This document shows, piece after piece, positions 1 through 10,430 of a DNA stretch of 64,000 nucleotides (the stretch's first letter is position 1; the number at the start of each line of letters is the position of its first letter). Below the pieces are notes generated by a model. That model was not told the origin of the DNA. It searched no databases and saw only the letters and a program-made list of their open reading frames with translations. The translations under genes were made by a program, and so were the position numbers. Source of the DNA: Canna indica (Eukaryota; Streptophyta; Magnoliopsida; Zingiberales; Cannaceae); the NCBI GenBank assembly GCA_034359265.1, contig CP136895.1:51850001-51914000 (forward strand), given 5' to 3'.

Positions 1-716
1 GAGGCAAAGGGTAAAACTATCAATTTATCCATTCAACATTCATCGGCTACAACAAGAGTCAACTCGCACCCACCACAACTATCTATACTCTATATCACCA
101 CCTAACATAGAATACCACTATCCTACATTAATTAATTATTTATCAACCGAATTAATAAGTCTCATCTACCAAATAACACCGAAATATAGAAAAGACCTAC
201 TAGATGACCTCTGATCAGAAATCCGACACCACCATCGCGTTCAGAACGCAAAAACATACAACTTTGGTATGCACCTCAACTAGATCTGACGATCCTACAA
301 TCAAATCTAAAATACCATAATATTCTATAATTTAACCTCATTTCATGCGATCCAGCTCTTTTCTTAATTAACCTATTTATTAAATTAAATAAAACTCTCA
401 TCTCCCACTCGTCTCACCCCCTCTCGTCACCTGACACCCAGCCCGACGCCCTGCCCCCGACGCCACCTCTACTAGCCTCCGATTCACGGAAAATAGGGAA
501 GAGAAGCTAAGACTCCTACCATAACGGTCCACCAAACTCCGGTTCTCCACCGGAGTCTTCACCGCCTCTCTCATCACTCGGCTCCAACTCAGCCGCCACA
601 AACAAAAATCGAGGATCATGGAAGATTAGGGCTAATTAAATAGGATTATGCACTTTCGCAAAAAGGCCCCTCCAAGACAAATATTTACAACAAGGTCCTC
701 AATTTTTTAGGTCCTA
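1..716. other. No gene recognised; possible old LTR fragment
   Basis: AT-rich non-coding sequence with a GC-richer stretch around 400-620. The minus strand there has a 73-codon open frame rich in Arg and Ser that matches no family I know. Layout (short GC-rich segment beside AT-rich sequence, 'gcgaaaaaggcccc'-like leader on the minus strand) resembles the beginning of the minus-strand gypsy solo LTR at 38613-41061, but I could not align the two convincingly. It ends abruptly at about 716, where Sirevirus coding sequence starts. Confidence 0.3.
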
Positions 717-720
717 ACAT

Positions 721-1140
721 AGATGATGCTAAGAAAAACTTAGAAAATGGAAACAAAAAATTGGAGAATGAAAATAAGTTCTTAAGTGATCAAGTAGAGC
801 AGTTGAATGATAGCATGCTAAACTTAAAAAAAGAACGTTACATGCTAAATGAAATAGTGACAACCTTACAAAATGTCATGCCTAAGGTTGTACATGCTAG
901 AAAGTCATCAAACAATCATGCTTATGCACACTTCCATGTTGACACACATAGCCAAGAAAATTTAATGGAAGTTGCTTTTCATGTGGTATTTTTGGCCATA
1001 TGGCTAGAGATTGCGCACTAAGGAGGAACCCTCATGCTAGACTCACTTGGGTTCCTAAGATGACTAACACTCAAGCACCCAAGAAGATAAGGGTGCCTAA
1101 AATTGTCTCTTCTCCTTTTGTAGATGGAGAAGCATCCTCA
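721..1140 (+). pseudogene. Sirevirus gag C-terminus (coiled coil, zinc knuckle)
   Basis: The first 60 codons are Glu/Lys/Asn/Leu-rich and predicted coiled coil, matching the second gag copy at 4945-5150. A frameshift near 955 puts the zinc knuckle (CFSCGIFGHMARDC, about 975-1016) in another frame from the coiled coil. In retrotransposons this part of Gag packages RNA inside the cytoplasmic particle. Two frames and a missing N-terminus make it a pseudogene. Confidence 0.75.
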
Positions 1141-1149
1141 ATCAAGTAG

Positions 1150-2393
1150 AAGCAAATGGATCTTGGATAACGGTTGCTCAAAACACATGACGGGTGATAT
1201 CAATCTTTTCACAATCCTATCAAGCACGGATGGTGGACATGTGACATTTGGAGACAATGCAAAGGTACGATTGTTGGCATTGGTGATATAGGTATACTCC
1301 CATACCCATGTATTAAAAATGTTTTACTACTTGATGGGGTTAAAGTATAACTTGATTAGCATATCTCAATTGTGTGATAATGGATATGTAGTCATTTTCG
1401 AAGCATTTAAATGCTTCATTAGAAGTGCACTATCTAATGATATTGTGTTTATTGGAAATAGGCGAGAAAATCTTTACACACTAGTTTTAAATGTTTTTCC
1501 TAATCCTCATGTTAGATGCTTGGTTGCCATGGCAAATTATTCTTGGTTTTGGCATAGAAGGCTAGGACATGCTAGCTTGAGCCTCATCCAAGAAATATCT
1601 AAAAAGGACTTAGTTAAAGAAATACCTAAGATAAAATTTGAAAAAGACAAACTATGTGATGCATGTCAACTTGGAAAACAAGTAAAGTCTTCATTTCATA
1701 GCATTAATCAAGTGAGTACATCTAGAACACTTGAACTTGTGCACATGGATGTTTTTGGTCCTTGTGATGTCGCTAGCCTAGGTGGAAAATTATATTGCTA
1801 TGTTTTGGTTGATGATTTCTCGAGATTTACATGGGTTTTCTTCTTAGCTAAGAAAAATGAAACTTTTGATTTCTTTAAAAAATTTGCTAGGAGAGTTACA
1901 AATGAGAAAGGAATTTCAATTTTGAAAATTAGAAGTGATAATGGAGGAGAATTTATAATAATTTTTTTTTCAAATTTTGTGATGAATTGGGTATTGAGCA
2001 TACCTTTTCTTGCCCTAGAACCCCTCAACAAAATGGGGTAGTTGAGAGAAAGAATAGAACCTTACAAGAGATGACTAGGACCATGCTTTGTGAAAATAAT
2101 TTGCCCAAGTATTTTTGGGCCGAAACCATAAATACCTCTAGTTATGTACTTAATCGTGTTTTATTAAGACCTAAAATTAAGAAAACACATTTTGAGCTTT
2201 GGAATGATAAAATCCCAAGTGTGGGATATTTTCGTGTTTTTGGATGCAAATGTTTTATTTTAAACACTAAGGAGCATCTAGAAAAATTTGATTCTAAATC
2301 CGATGAAGGCATTTTCCTAGGCTATTCAAACAGTTCTAAGGCCTATATAGTTTATAATCATAGAACTATGATTGTTGAAGAATCTATGCTTGT
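1150..2393 (+). pseudogene. Sirevirus protease-integrase remnant
   Basis: The protease active site reads LDNGCSKHM near 1167-1193; copia proteases have Asp-Ser-Gly or Asp-Thr-Gly, so the middle residue is changed to Asn and the enzyme is probably dead. The integrase follows: zinc-binding HRRLGH...CDAC (about 1552-1665), core Asp in HMDVFGP (about 1743), second Asp in RSDNGGEF (about 1930) and the Glu in NGVVERKNR (about 2030). The frame breaks near 1955-1990, just after the second Asp, so no full integrase can be made. Sequence ends in the linker before reverse transcriptase, at the 2394 LTR. Confidence 0.8.
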
Positions 2394-3680
2394 TGTTGGC
2401 CCAAGGGTTCCTCTTTGGCTTCGATCTCTATTTTTATGATAACAAACATGTATTTAATATATGTGTAAAGTTTTGAGTTCAGGTTGAGGTTGTGATAAGA
2501 ACGCGAACTTCGCTCGGAAAATCGTCAAAAAAGGCTCGGAGGTAGATTAAGTAGATTCTATGTACTATATCCCTAAGATCTCATCCCAAGCCTATTTGTA
2601 AAGTTATCCAAGTCAAAACTTGGTAACAAAACCCATGAAAAAGCATGTAACAAAACAAATGTAAAAAATCAGACTCAGCCCAGGTTCGGTCGACGGTCGG
2701 TTGACCGAACAAGGCAGGAAAATTGCAGTAGCCACTTCAGTCGATCGAACAAGGTCAAAAATTGGCAATGGCTAATTCGATCGATCGATTGGTCGACCGA
2801 ACAACTGAGGAATTAATCACGATCAATTCGGTCAACCATCCGATTGACCGAACATGGCTGTAGAAGGGCAGAACGCCAGTGGTCGCTGGGCGGTCGGTCG
2901 ACCGACGATCGATTGGCAAGCGATCGATCGGCATCCAACGGGCAGAAAAATGCCCGTTGGAGTGATGTTCCGAGTGAGGGGTTATAAATACCCCTCACCA
3001 ACCTTCAATAAGGTTTCTCAACCATTCATTAAAGCTTTCAAAGTGAGATTTGTGCCTTCCAAACTTGATTTGCTCACGCTTGCTTCTCTGATCGATTATT
3101 TCTCTCAAGCGCTCATCTTCCCTCGACTCTGGCTTCGATTCAACATCAACATCTTGTGGAGTTAGAGGCATTGAAGGATTGGAAAAGAGCTCTTAGTTGT
3201 GGTTTAATATATCTTTAGCTCTTTTCATTGTAATTTTACTTGTTACTTGAACTTGTTCTCCATTGTTTAGCTTGCTAGGTGTGCTAGTATAAACACTTAG
3301 GATTTACTTTGTAGAATTGTATTTTGCCTATGTGAATAGGTTTGAGGACTTCTCAAAGGATTGAGAACCGAGTCCTCGGTTGTATTCAAAGGGAAACACA
3401 AAGTCTATAAAGGATTTGGTTAAAAATCCTTGGTGTGGACCCAAGGTAGTGGAGTAGGCGGTTGGCCGAACCACTTTACTCTCTTGTGTTTGCATTGCCT
3501 TGTGTGATTGCTTATAATTGTGTTTCATACTTGCTAACGAACATCATTTAGTTACACTTACTTTTGGTTGAAGTTGGAATTGATTTAAAAGAAATTAAAG
3601 TAGAAGCAAAAAGTCACCCAACACTATTCAACCCCCCCCCCCCTTCCCCCCCCCTTCTAGTGTGGGTATTCACACAACCA
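2394..3680 (+). repeat. Sirevirus 5' LTR
   Basis: About 1287 bp, beginning TGTTGGCCCAAGGG and followed directly by a primer-binding site. It matches the LTR at 8008-9293 along its length (similar start, shared TATA region, same CCCC-TTCTAGTGTGGGTATTCA end), but many differences show the pair is old or of mixed origin. The middle holds repeated cggtcgaccg / gatcgatc palindromes (about 2689-2930). Near the end a run of about 22 C broken by TT (3632-3655) looks prone to length change. Confidence 0.88.
2935..2998 (+). promoter_or_regulatory. LTR core promoter: TATA box inside inverted repeats
   Basis: TTATAAATA (2982-2990) sits exactly in the loop of an 8-bp perfect inverted repeat (GTGAGGGG 2974-2981, CCCCTCAC 2991-2998). 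Just upstream is a second hairpin, CCAACGGGCA (2935-2944) with TGCCCGTTGG (2951-2960) and a six-base loop. The same pair of structures is kept in the 3' LTR (8563-8588 and 8602-8626). The TATA role is inferred from LTR position and consensus. Confidence 0.75.
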
Positions 3681-3681
3681 T

Positions 3682-3693
3682 TGGTATCAAAGC
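3682..3693 (+). other. Primer-binding site (initiator tRNA-Met type)
   Basis: TGGTATCAAAGC directly after the LTR is one base from the usual copia primer site complementary to the 3' end of initiator tRNA-Met. It fixes the 3' edge of the LTR and the plus orientation of the element. Confidence 0.85.
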
Positions 3694-3736
3694 AAGGTCG
3701 TAGGATTAGGTTTAACAATCTATCCTACAATTTAGA

Positions 3737-5244
3737 ATGACTAGTGAAATCCAACTAGCTCAAGGGTCCTCTACTCATACTCCACCATTATTCGATGGAA
3801 ACAACTATGCCTACTGGAAGATACGCATGAATGGCTTCCTACAATCACTAGGCATGGATGTATGGAGAATAATTCGAGTAGAGTATAAGCAACCAACTAA
3901 GGATATGGATGAGCGGGATCAAGAAGAAATTAAACTCTTTAATGCGAATTCAAAGGCCGTCAATGCACTATATTGTGGCCTATCAATTAATGAGTTTAAT
4001 AGAATTTTTACGTGTAAGTCTGCATATGAAGTTTGGAAAGTCTTAGAGACTACACATGAAGGGATTTTACAAGTTAAAGAATCTAAGATAAACCTACTCA
4101 TGCATGATTATGAAATGTTCAAGATGCTATCACATGAATCTATTGATGCCATGTATGCTCGCTTTCAAAATATTACAAATGGATTAGTTAACCTTGGTAG
4201 AGATATAAAGGACGAGGAGAAGGTAAGGAAGCTCCTTCGTTCCCTTCCAAAAGCTTGGGAGCCTAAGGTCATCGCAATCATGGAAGTAAAGGACATGAGC
4301 ACCTTGAAGATCACCGAGCTCATTGGGTCTCTCATGACACATGAGATCAATATGAAGCAATACAAGGAGGAAGAAGCCCCCAAAGACAAGAACCCTCATC
4401 ATCCGAGGAAGAGACGGATGATTTTGAAGAGATGTCAATGTTGGCAAGAAGATTCATGAGCTTCATGAGAGGAGGCCTGAGAAAGGGAAGAGGAGGCTAC
4501 ACATGCTTCAATTGCAACAAAACCGGGCATCTAAAGGATTGCCCACTTCTCAAGATGGCTTCCACCTCCAACCCTCACAAGAAAGAGAAATATAAGAAGA
4601 AGAAGAAGGCAATGATGGTTTCTTGAGATGAAAGCGAGTCTTCGTCAAGTGAAGAAGACTCAAAGAGTGAAAAGGCAAATCTTTGCCTCATGGCAAATGA
4701 CAACGAGGTAAGATTTACATTTGGCGAGGTAAGATTTACATTTGGCGAGCTTTCATTTATGCAAGAAGAACTAGAAAATGAATTTGATCAAATGCATGAT
4801 GAATTTAATGCTATTAGGAAAAAGTTTAAAGAGCTTAAAAAGGACAACAAATCTTTAGAGCTTGAAAATGATAACTTGCTACTCTCATGCAATGCATTAA
4901 GGAAAGAAGTAAATACCCATAAGGAAGAAAAGCATGCCTTAGATGATGCTAAGAAAAACTTAGAAAATGAAAACAAAAAATTGGAGAATGAAAACAAGTA
5001 CTTAAGTGATCAAGTAGAGCACTTGAATGATAGAATGCTAAACTTAAAAAAGGAACTTTGCATGCTAAATAAAAAAATAACAACCTTACAAAAGGCCATG
5101 CCTAAGGTTGTACATGCTAGAAAGTCATCAAACAATCATGCTCATGAACACTTCCATGCTCACACACATAGCCCAATAAAGTTTAATGAAAGTTGCTTTT
5201 CATGTGGTATTTTTGGTCATATGGCTAGAGATTGTGCACTATGA
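3737..5244 (+). pseudogene. gag: Sirevirus gag
   Basis: Capsid-type Gag starting at ATG 3737, 44 bases after the primer site, with the copia Gag opening PLFDGNNYAYWK (residues about 18-29). A frameshift at about 4440 moves the second half to another frame, where a zinc knuckle CFNCNKTGHLKDC (about 4507-4545) has three instead of four residues between His and the last Cys. A stop (TGA 4624-4626) follows, then an open stretch from 4627 with a long coiled coil and a second, normal knuckle CFSCGIFGHMARDC (5191-5232). A 21-bp unit is duplicated in tandem at 4706-4747. Long coiled-coil Gag with two knuckles suits Sireviruses. Broken by one frameshift and one stop. Confidence 0.85.
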
Positions 5245-5299
5245 ACGAACCATCATGCTAAATTCACTTGGGTTCCTAAGATGACTAGCACTCAAGGAC

Positions 5300-6558
5300 C
5301 CAAGAAGATTTGGGTACCTAAAATTGTCTCTTCTCCTTTTGTAGATGGAGAAGCATCCTCAAGCAAGTAGAAACACATGGATATTGGATAGCGGTTGCTC
5401 ATAACACATGACAGGTGATATCAATCTTTCCGCAACCGTATCAAGCAAGGATGGTGAACATGTGACATTTGGAGAAAATGGCAAAGGTAAGATTGTTGGC
5501 ATTGGTGATATAGGTATACTCCCCTACCCATGCATTAAAAATGTCTTACTAGTTGATGGGTTAAAGCATAATTTGATTAGCATATCTCAATTGTGTGACA
5601 ATGGATATGTAGTCATTTTTGAAGCATCTAAATGCATCATTAGAAGTGCACCATCTAATGATATTGTGTTCATTGAAAATAGGCAAGAAAATGTTTACAC
5701 CTTAGTTCTAAATGTTTTGCCTAATTCCCATGTTAGATGCTTGGTTGCCATGGAAAATGATTCTTGGTTGTGGCATAGAAGGCTAGGACATGCTAGCATG
5801 ATCCTCATCCAAGAAATATTTTAAAAGGACTTAGTAAAAGGAATACCTAAGATAAAATTTGAAAAAGACAATCTTTGTGATGCATGTCAACATGGTAAAC
5901 AAGTTAAGTCTTCATTTCATAGCATTAATCAAGTGAGTACATCTAGAACACTTGAACTTGTGCACATGGATCTCTTTGGTCCTTGTGATGTTGCTAGTCT
6001 AGGTGGAAAATTATATTGCTATGTTTTGGTTAATGATTTCTCTAGATTCACATGGGTTTTCTTCTTAGCTAAGAAAAATGAAACTTTTGATTTTTTCAAA
6101 AAATTCGCTAGGAAAGTTACAAATGAGAAGGAACTTCAATTTTGAAAATTAGAAGTGATAATGGAGGAGAATTTAAAAATGAAAAGTTTTTCGAATTTTG
6201 TGATGAATTGGGTATTGAGCATACATTTTCTTCCCCTAGAACCCCTCAACAAAATGGGGTGGTTGAGAGGAGAATAGAACCTTACAAGAGATGGCTAGGA
6301 CCATGCTTTGTGAAAATAATTTGCCCATGTACTTCTGGGCCGAAGCCATGAATGCCTCTTGTTATATGCTTAATTGTGTTTTATTAAGACCTAAAATCAA
6401 GAAAACACCTTTTGGGCTTTGGAATGATAAAATCCTAAGTGTGGGATATTTTCGTATTTTTGGATGTAAATGCTTTATCATAAACACTAAGGAGCATCTA
6501 GGAAAATTTGATTCAAAATCCGATGAAGGTATTTTCCTAGGTTACTCCGATCAGGGCT
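5300..6558 (+). pseudogene. Sirevirus protease-integrase
   Basis: The protease site LDSGCS (about 5384-5401) keeps Asp-Ser-Gly but is followed at once by an in-frame TAA (5402-5404). Integrase follows with HRRLGH (5773), CDAC (5876), HMDLFGP (5964), RSDNGGEF (6150) and NGVVER (6253); stops or frame changes fall at 5822, near 6145 and near 6270. The frame is disrupted at least four times. Sequence is collinear with 1150-2393, so the two copies can be compared directly. Confidence 0.85.
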
Positions 6559-7570
6559 TTAGCATTGAAAAAGTCGATGTTTCTCTTTTTATAAAAAATA
6601 ATGAAAATGATATTTTACTCGTGCAAATGTATGTTGATGATATAATATTTGGTGCTACTAATGAATTGCTTTGTGAGTGGTTTGCAAAGTGCACATGCAA
6701 GAGAAGTTTGAGATGAGCATGATGGGAGAACTTTCCTTCATGCTTGGTCTCCAGATCAAGCAAACCGACAAAGGGATCTTCATAAATCAAGCCAAGTACA
6801 TAAAGGAGCTCATCAAAAGATTTGGGATGAATGAAGCCAAGATAGCTTCTACACCAATGAGCACATCCATTAAGCTTGATAAAGATGAAGATGGTGTAAA
6901 GGTAGATGAAAAACGATATCGAGGTATGATCGGTAGCCTTCGCTATTTAACTGCAAGTAGACTCGATATCATGTTTAGTGTTTGTGCATGTGTTAGGTTT
7001 CAATCTTATCCTAGAATGTCTCACTTAAGTGCAGTCAAAGACATATTGAGATATTTGAAGGGCACAATTGACTTAGGATTATGGTATCCATGTAATGCAT
7101 CTTTCGATTTAATTAGTTTTTCGGATGCCGATTTTGTCGGGTGTAAAGTAGATAGAAAAAGCACTAGTGGGTGTTGTCAATTCCTAGCGATGAGTCTTGT
7201 TTCTTGGTTCTCAAATAACAAAACTTGGTTGCACTTTCAACTACCGAAGCGGAATACATCGCTGCGGCTAGTTGTTGTGCACATGTCCTTTGGATGAAAC
7301 AAACCCTTTTAGATTATGGAAACAAACCCTATACATTGTGATAATAGTAGTGCAATTAATTTAACAAAAAATCCAATTTTACACTCTTGGACCAAGCACA
7401 TTGATCTAAGGCACCACTTTCTTAAGGATAATGTAGCTAAGAGAAATATATCCATGGAATTTGTATCCACTGACAAGCAAATTGCGGATATATTCACAAA
7501 ACCCTTAAGTGAAGAAAGCTTTACAAATTTAAGAATGCAATTAGGAATGTGTGTTTTTCCAAGTGTTTGA
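6553..7570 (+). pseudogene. Sirevirus reverse transcriptase-RNase H remnant
   Basis: Integrase end (EGIFLGYSD) is joined directly at about 6552 to the middle of reverse transcriptase (GFSIEKVDVSLF), so the integrase tail and the N-terminal half of reverse transcriptase are deleted. The YVDD catalytic box is at about 6631. A frameshift near 6695 leads to a frame with the thumb and the RNase H start (SDADFVGCKVDRKSTSG, about 7120-7170); another break near 7240 leads to the RNase H end (CDNSSAINLTKNP, about 7340) and the usual copia tail DIFTKPL. Not functional. Confidence 0.88.
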
Positions 7571-8007
7571 AATTTCAAAATTTACATGCCTTTTGAAGAA
7601 TTGCATTTCATGTAGTATCATCACACTTATGTATTGCCTTGTAATGGGGCTTTGCGACTTATCGATGTTTGCCTTTCATTGGCTTATATTGATAGGAAGG
7701 ACTATATTGGTAGATGATACTCGGTTTTATGTTTTTTTTTATTTTATTGGTGAAACTCATTAATAGTACCTTAGTTCTTGCCATTTTTAATAGATGTCAA
7801 AAGGGGGAGAAAAAGCATGGTCACATGTGTTTTATGATGCATATAGATAGAGGGAGTTATAAGCATGATATGCATATTGATAGGGGGAGCAAATGTCAAG
7901 TTACAAAATAGGTTGTGCATACCTTAACTCAAACTCACAAATGGTACTTAGAATTTTTTTTATATAAAATTTTATATTGTGTTTGTCATCATCAAAAAGG
8001 GGGAGAT
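7571..8007 (+). promoter_or_regulatory. 3' leader with four polypurine tracts
   Basis: Non-coding sequence between pol and the 3' LTR. Purine tracts with a GGGGGAG-like core occur at 7799-7813, 7849-7856, 7886-7893 and 7994-8006; the last abuts the LTR and is the likely primer for plus-strand DNA. Several polypurine tracts before the 3' LTR are a known feature of Sireviruses. Confidence 0.7.
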
Positions 8008-9293
8008 TGTTGGCTCAAGGGTTCCCCTAGGCTTCGATCTCTCTTTTGATGATAACAAACATGTATCTATATATGTGTGAAGTTTTGAGTTCAGGTTGAG
8101 ATTACGATACGCGCGCGAACTTCGCTCGAAGAAACACAAAAAATCATCAAAAAGGCTTGGATGTAGATTGAGTACAGTTTATAGATCAACAAGTAGATTT
8201 TATATAATATATCCCGAGGAACTCACCCAAGCCTATTAGTAATTTTATCCAAGTCAAAACTTGGTAACGGAACCCGGGAACAAAGCGCGCAACAAAACAA
8301 ATGTAAAAAATAGCCTCAGCACAGGTTCGGTCGATCGGTCGATCGACCGGACGAGGCAAAATATTGGCAGTAGCCACTTCGATCGACCAAACAAAGCCAA
8401 AAAACTTGCAGTGGCTAATTCGGTCGATCGGACAAAAGCAAAAATTGGCAGTAGCCAATTCGGTCAACCAAATGTGGCTGAGAAAGGGCAGAAGCCCAGC
8501 AGCCGCTGGGCAGTCGATCTGTCGGTCGACCGACGATCGATCGACAAGTGATCGGTCAACGTCCAACGGGCAGAAAAACGCCCGTTGGAGTGATGTGTCG
8601 AGTGAGGGGTTATAAATACCCCTCACCAACCTCTCTTAGACCTTCTTAATCATCACCAGTGCACTCTAAAGAGGGATTTAAGCCTTCAAAGATTGATTTG
8701 TGCTCACTTGCTTCACCGATAGCTTCATCCTCCTCAAGCGATCTTCTCGTCTCAACTTCGGCAACGATTCGAGCTCACCATCTTGAAGAGTTGGAGACTT
8801 GGAAGGCATTAATTGGAAAGAGCTCACACTTGTGGTTTCATTTTTTGCTCCTTCTTGTCATTCTTCATTGTTTTTAAAATTGTAATCGTCATTATTAGCT
8901 TGCTACGTGTGCTAGTGTAAACACTTAAGGTTTCCTTCATAGAATTGTGTTTTGCCTAGGTGAATAGGTTTGAGGATTTCTCAAAGGGTTGAGAACTGAG
9001 TCCTCAGTTGTATTTAAAGGGAAACATAAAGTCTATAAAGAATTTGGTTAGAAATCCTTGGTGTGGAGCCAAGGTAGTAGAATAGGCAGTTGGCCGAACC
9101 ACTATAACTACTTGTCTTTGCATTGTTTGTTTTAATTGTGCTTATTGTCTAATTATTACTTGTCAAGCATCGTAATTTAGTTAAGTGATCAATTTGGTTG
9201 CATTAGAAATTGAACATGAAAGAAAACGAATAGAAGAAAAAATTCATCCAACACTATTCAACCCCCCCTTCTAGTGTGGGTATTCACTCAACA
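8008..9293 (+). repeat. Sirevirus 3' LTR
   Basis: About 1286 bp, starting TGTTGGCTCAAGGG after the polypurine tract and ending TATTCACTCAACA. It carries the palindromic cggtcgatcg region (about 8326-8550), the hairpin at 8563-8588 and TATA in an inverted repeat at 8602-8626. Left and right five-base flanks of the 2394-9293 unit (CTTGT and TTGAA) do not match, so its ends do not come from one clean insertion. Confidence 0.88.
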
Positions 9294-9655
9294 TTGAAGA
9301 TTTCGAGTTTTGACTTTCGATGCGTCAGTGATCCTTCATGATTTATTTCTAAAATTTCCCAGGCTTGCTTTGCCAAGGTACAAGACGAGATAAGTTTAAA
9401 TTGAGAAGGATCAACTCCACTAAAAATAACATGAAGGGCTTTATTATCATAGTTTGCAGCAACAATATCTGCTTTAGTATAACGTCTTTTAGGTTTGCGC
9501 TCAGTCCCACCATGAATTGTGGGTGGAGTGTATCCAATCTCAATTGCGTCCCAGCAACTATTATCTAAGGACTTAATGAAAGCTCTCATCCTAGCCTTCC
9601 AATAAGCATAGTCTGTTCCGATAAGCAAAGGAGGAATATTAATAGAATTTCCCAT
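9294..9655 (-). pseudogene. gag: Copia gag N-terminus (truncated)
   Basis: Minus-strand Gag start: ATG at 9655, opening MGNSINIPPLLIGTDYAYW, followed by the helical capsid region with ...AKQAWEILEINHEGS. This is the same Gag type as at 3737 but a different family. About 120 residues are present; it is cut by the Sirevirus LTR end at 9293 and its continuation is not found on the far side of that element. Confidence 0.8.
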
Positions 9656-9730
9656 AGGCTTTACATCAATCTTGAGCCTGAAAAAGAAGAGACACACCAA
9701 GGATCTTGTGTAGGTAAGGTTAGCTCAACA

Positions 9731-9742
9731 GCTTAGATACCA
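9731..9742 (-). other. Primer-binding site, minus strand
   Basis: The minus strand reads TGGTATCTAAGC, an initiator tRNA-Met-like copia primer site, between the gag start at 9655 and LTR-like sequence that begins with TG at 9745 on the plus strand. It confirms minus orientation. Confidence 0.65.
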
Positions 9743-9744
9743 AT

Positions 9745-10430
9745 TGACAATATATGTGTCTCTAAGGGAACTCATGTTAAGGGCAGTTGAATAGGAAGTT
9801 GCAACTGCTATTGCAACTGTTACTAATAGCAAAGTAAGAACCAAAATAAGAGAACACACACGGACACAAGATATTTGTTTACGTAATTCAGTGACAAACC
9901 TATCACATAATCTGCGGGGCACTCACCGAACAGATGCCCAATCCACTCTCTATAAATACAAAATAAGTCATTCGGATTTCACACCCGAAATCCGACTACA
10001 ATACTATAGTGAATTGGAAATAACAAAAACACTATTTGCTATTACAAGTAAAAACCTACTTGACTCTCTATGACATCCTAGCCACAGAGTGCCGTCCTCT
10101 ACACAGCCTTGTGTTGTAGTGAGTTATCCACCCGAAACCAATCTTCTACTGAAGATAAAAAATGTCTACACACAACAATCTACACTCAGCAGTCTCAACT
10201 CCTCTCAATAATTGTCAATAGCATTTGTAAATCGAGAGCAAGTTCTTGATCAAATCTTTCCATGGGTATTTATATGAGACATGTAAAAGTCCTAAATCAA
10301 TGTTGTTCATAACTATTTGTTTAATGAACTCATCAGTTTAACAATCAACAATCATCGGTTCAAAAATAAATGGCCAGCGCATAACTCCTAAGACCATAAA
10401 GATCAAAGAGTAATGCACCAAAATAATTTA
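9745..10430 (-). repeat. Copia 5' LTR (minus strand), outer end uncertain
   Basis: AT-rich sequence beyond the minus-strand primer site. TATA-like boxes for minus-strand transcription are seen at about 10266-10275 and 9951-9959. The outer end is not marked by a clear CA plus target duplication, so 10430 is an estimate. Confidence 0.5.

Larger units (their letters stand above)
717..2393 (+). mobile_element. Sirevirus (Ty1/copia) internal fragment
   Basis: A piece of a Sirevirus polyprotein collinear with 4945-6558 of the neighbouring element: gag coiled coil and zinc knuckle, protease, then integrase. It has no LTR of its own on the left, and on the right it stops just after the integrase core, where the LTR at 2394 begins. 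The reverse transcriptase and RNase H are missing. It is either an older copy into which the next element was joined, or half of a tandem copy that lost its 3' half; flanks of the 2394-9293 element do not form a target-site duplication, which favours recombination over simple insertion. Confidence 0.8.
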
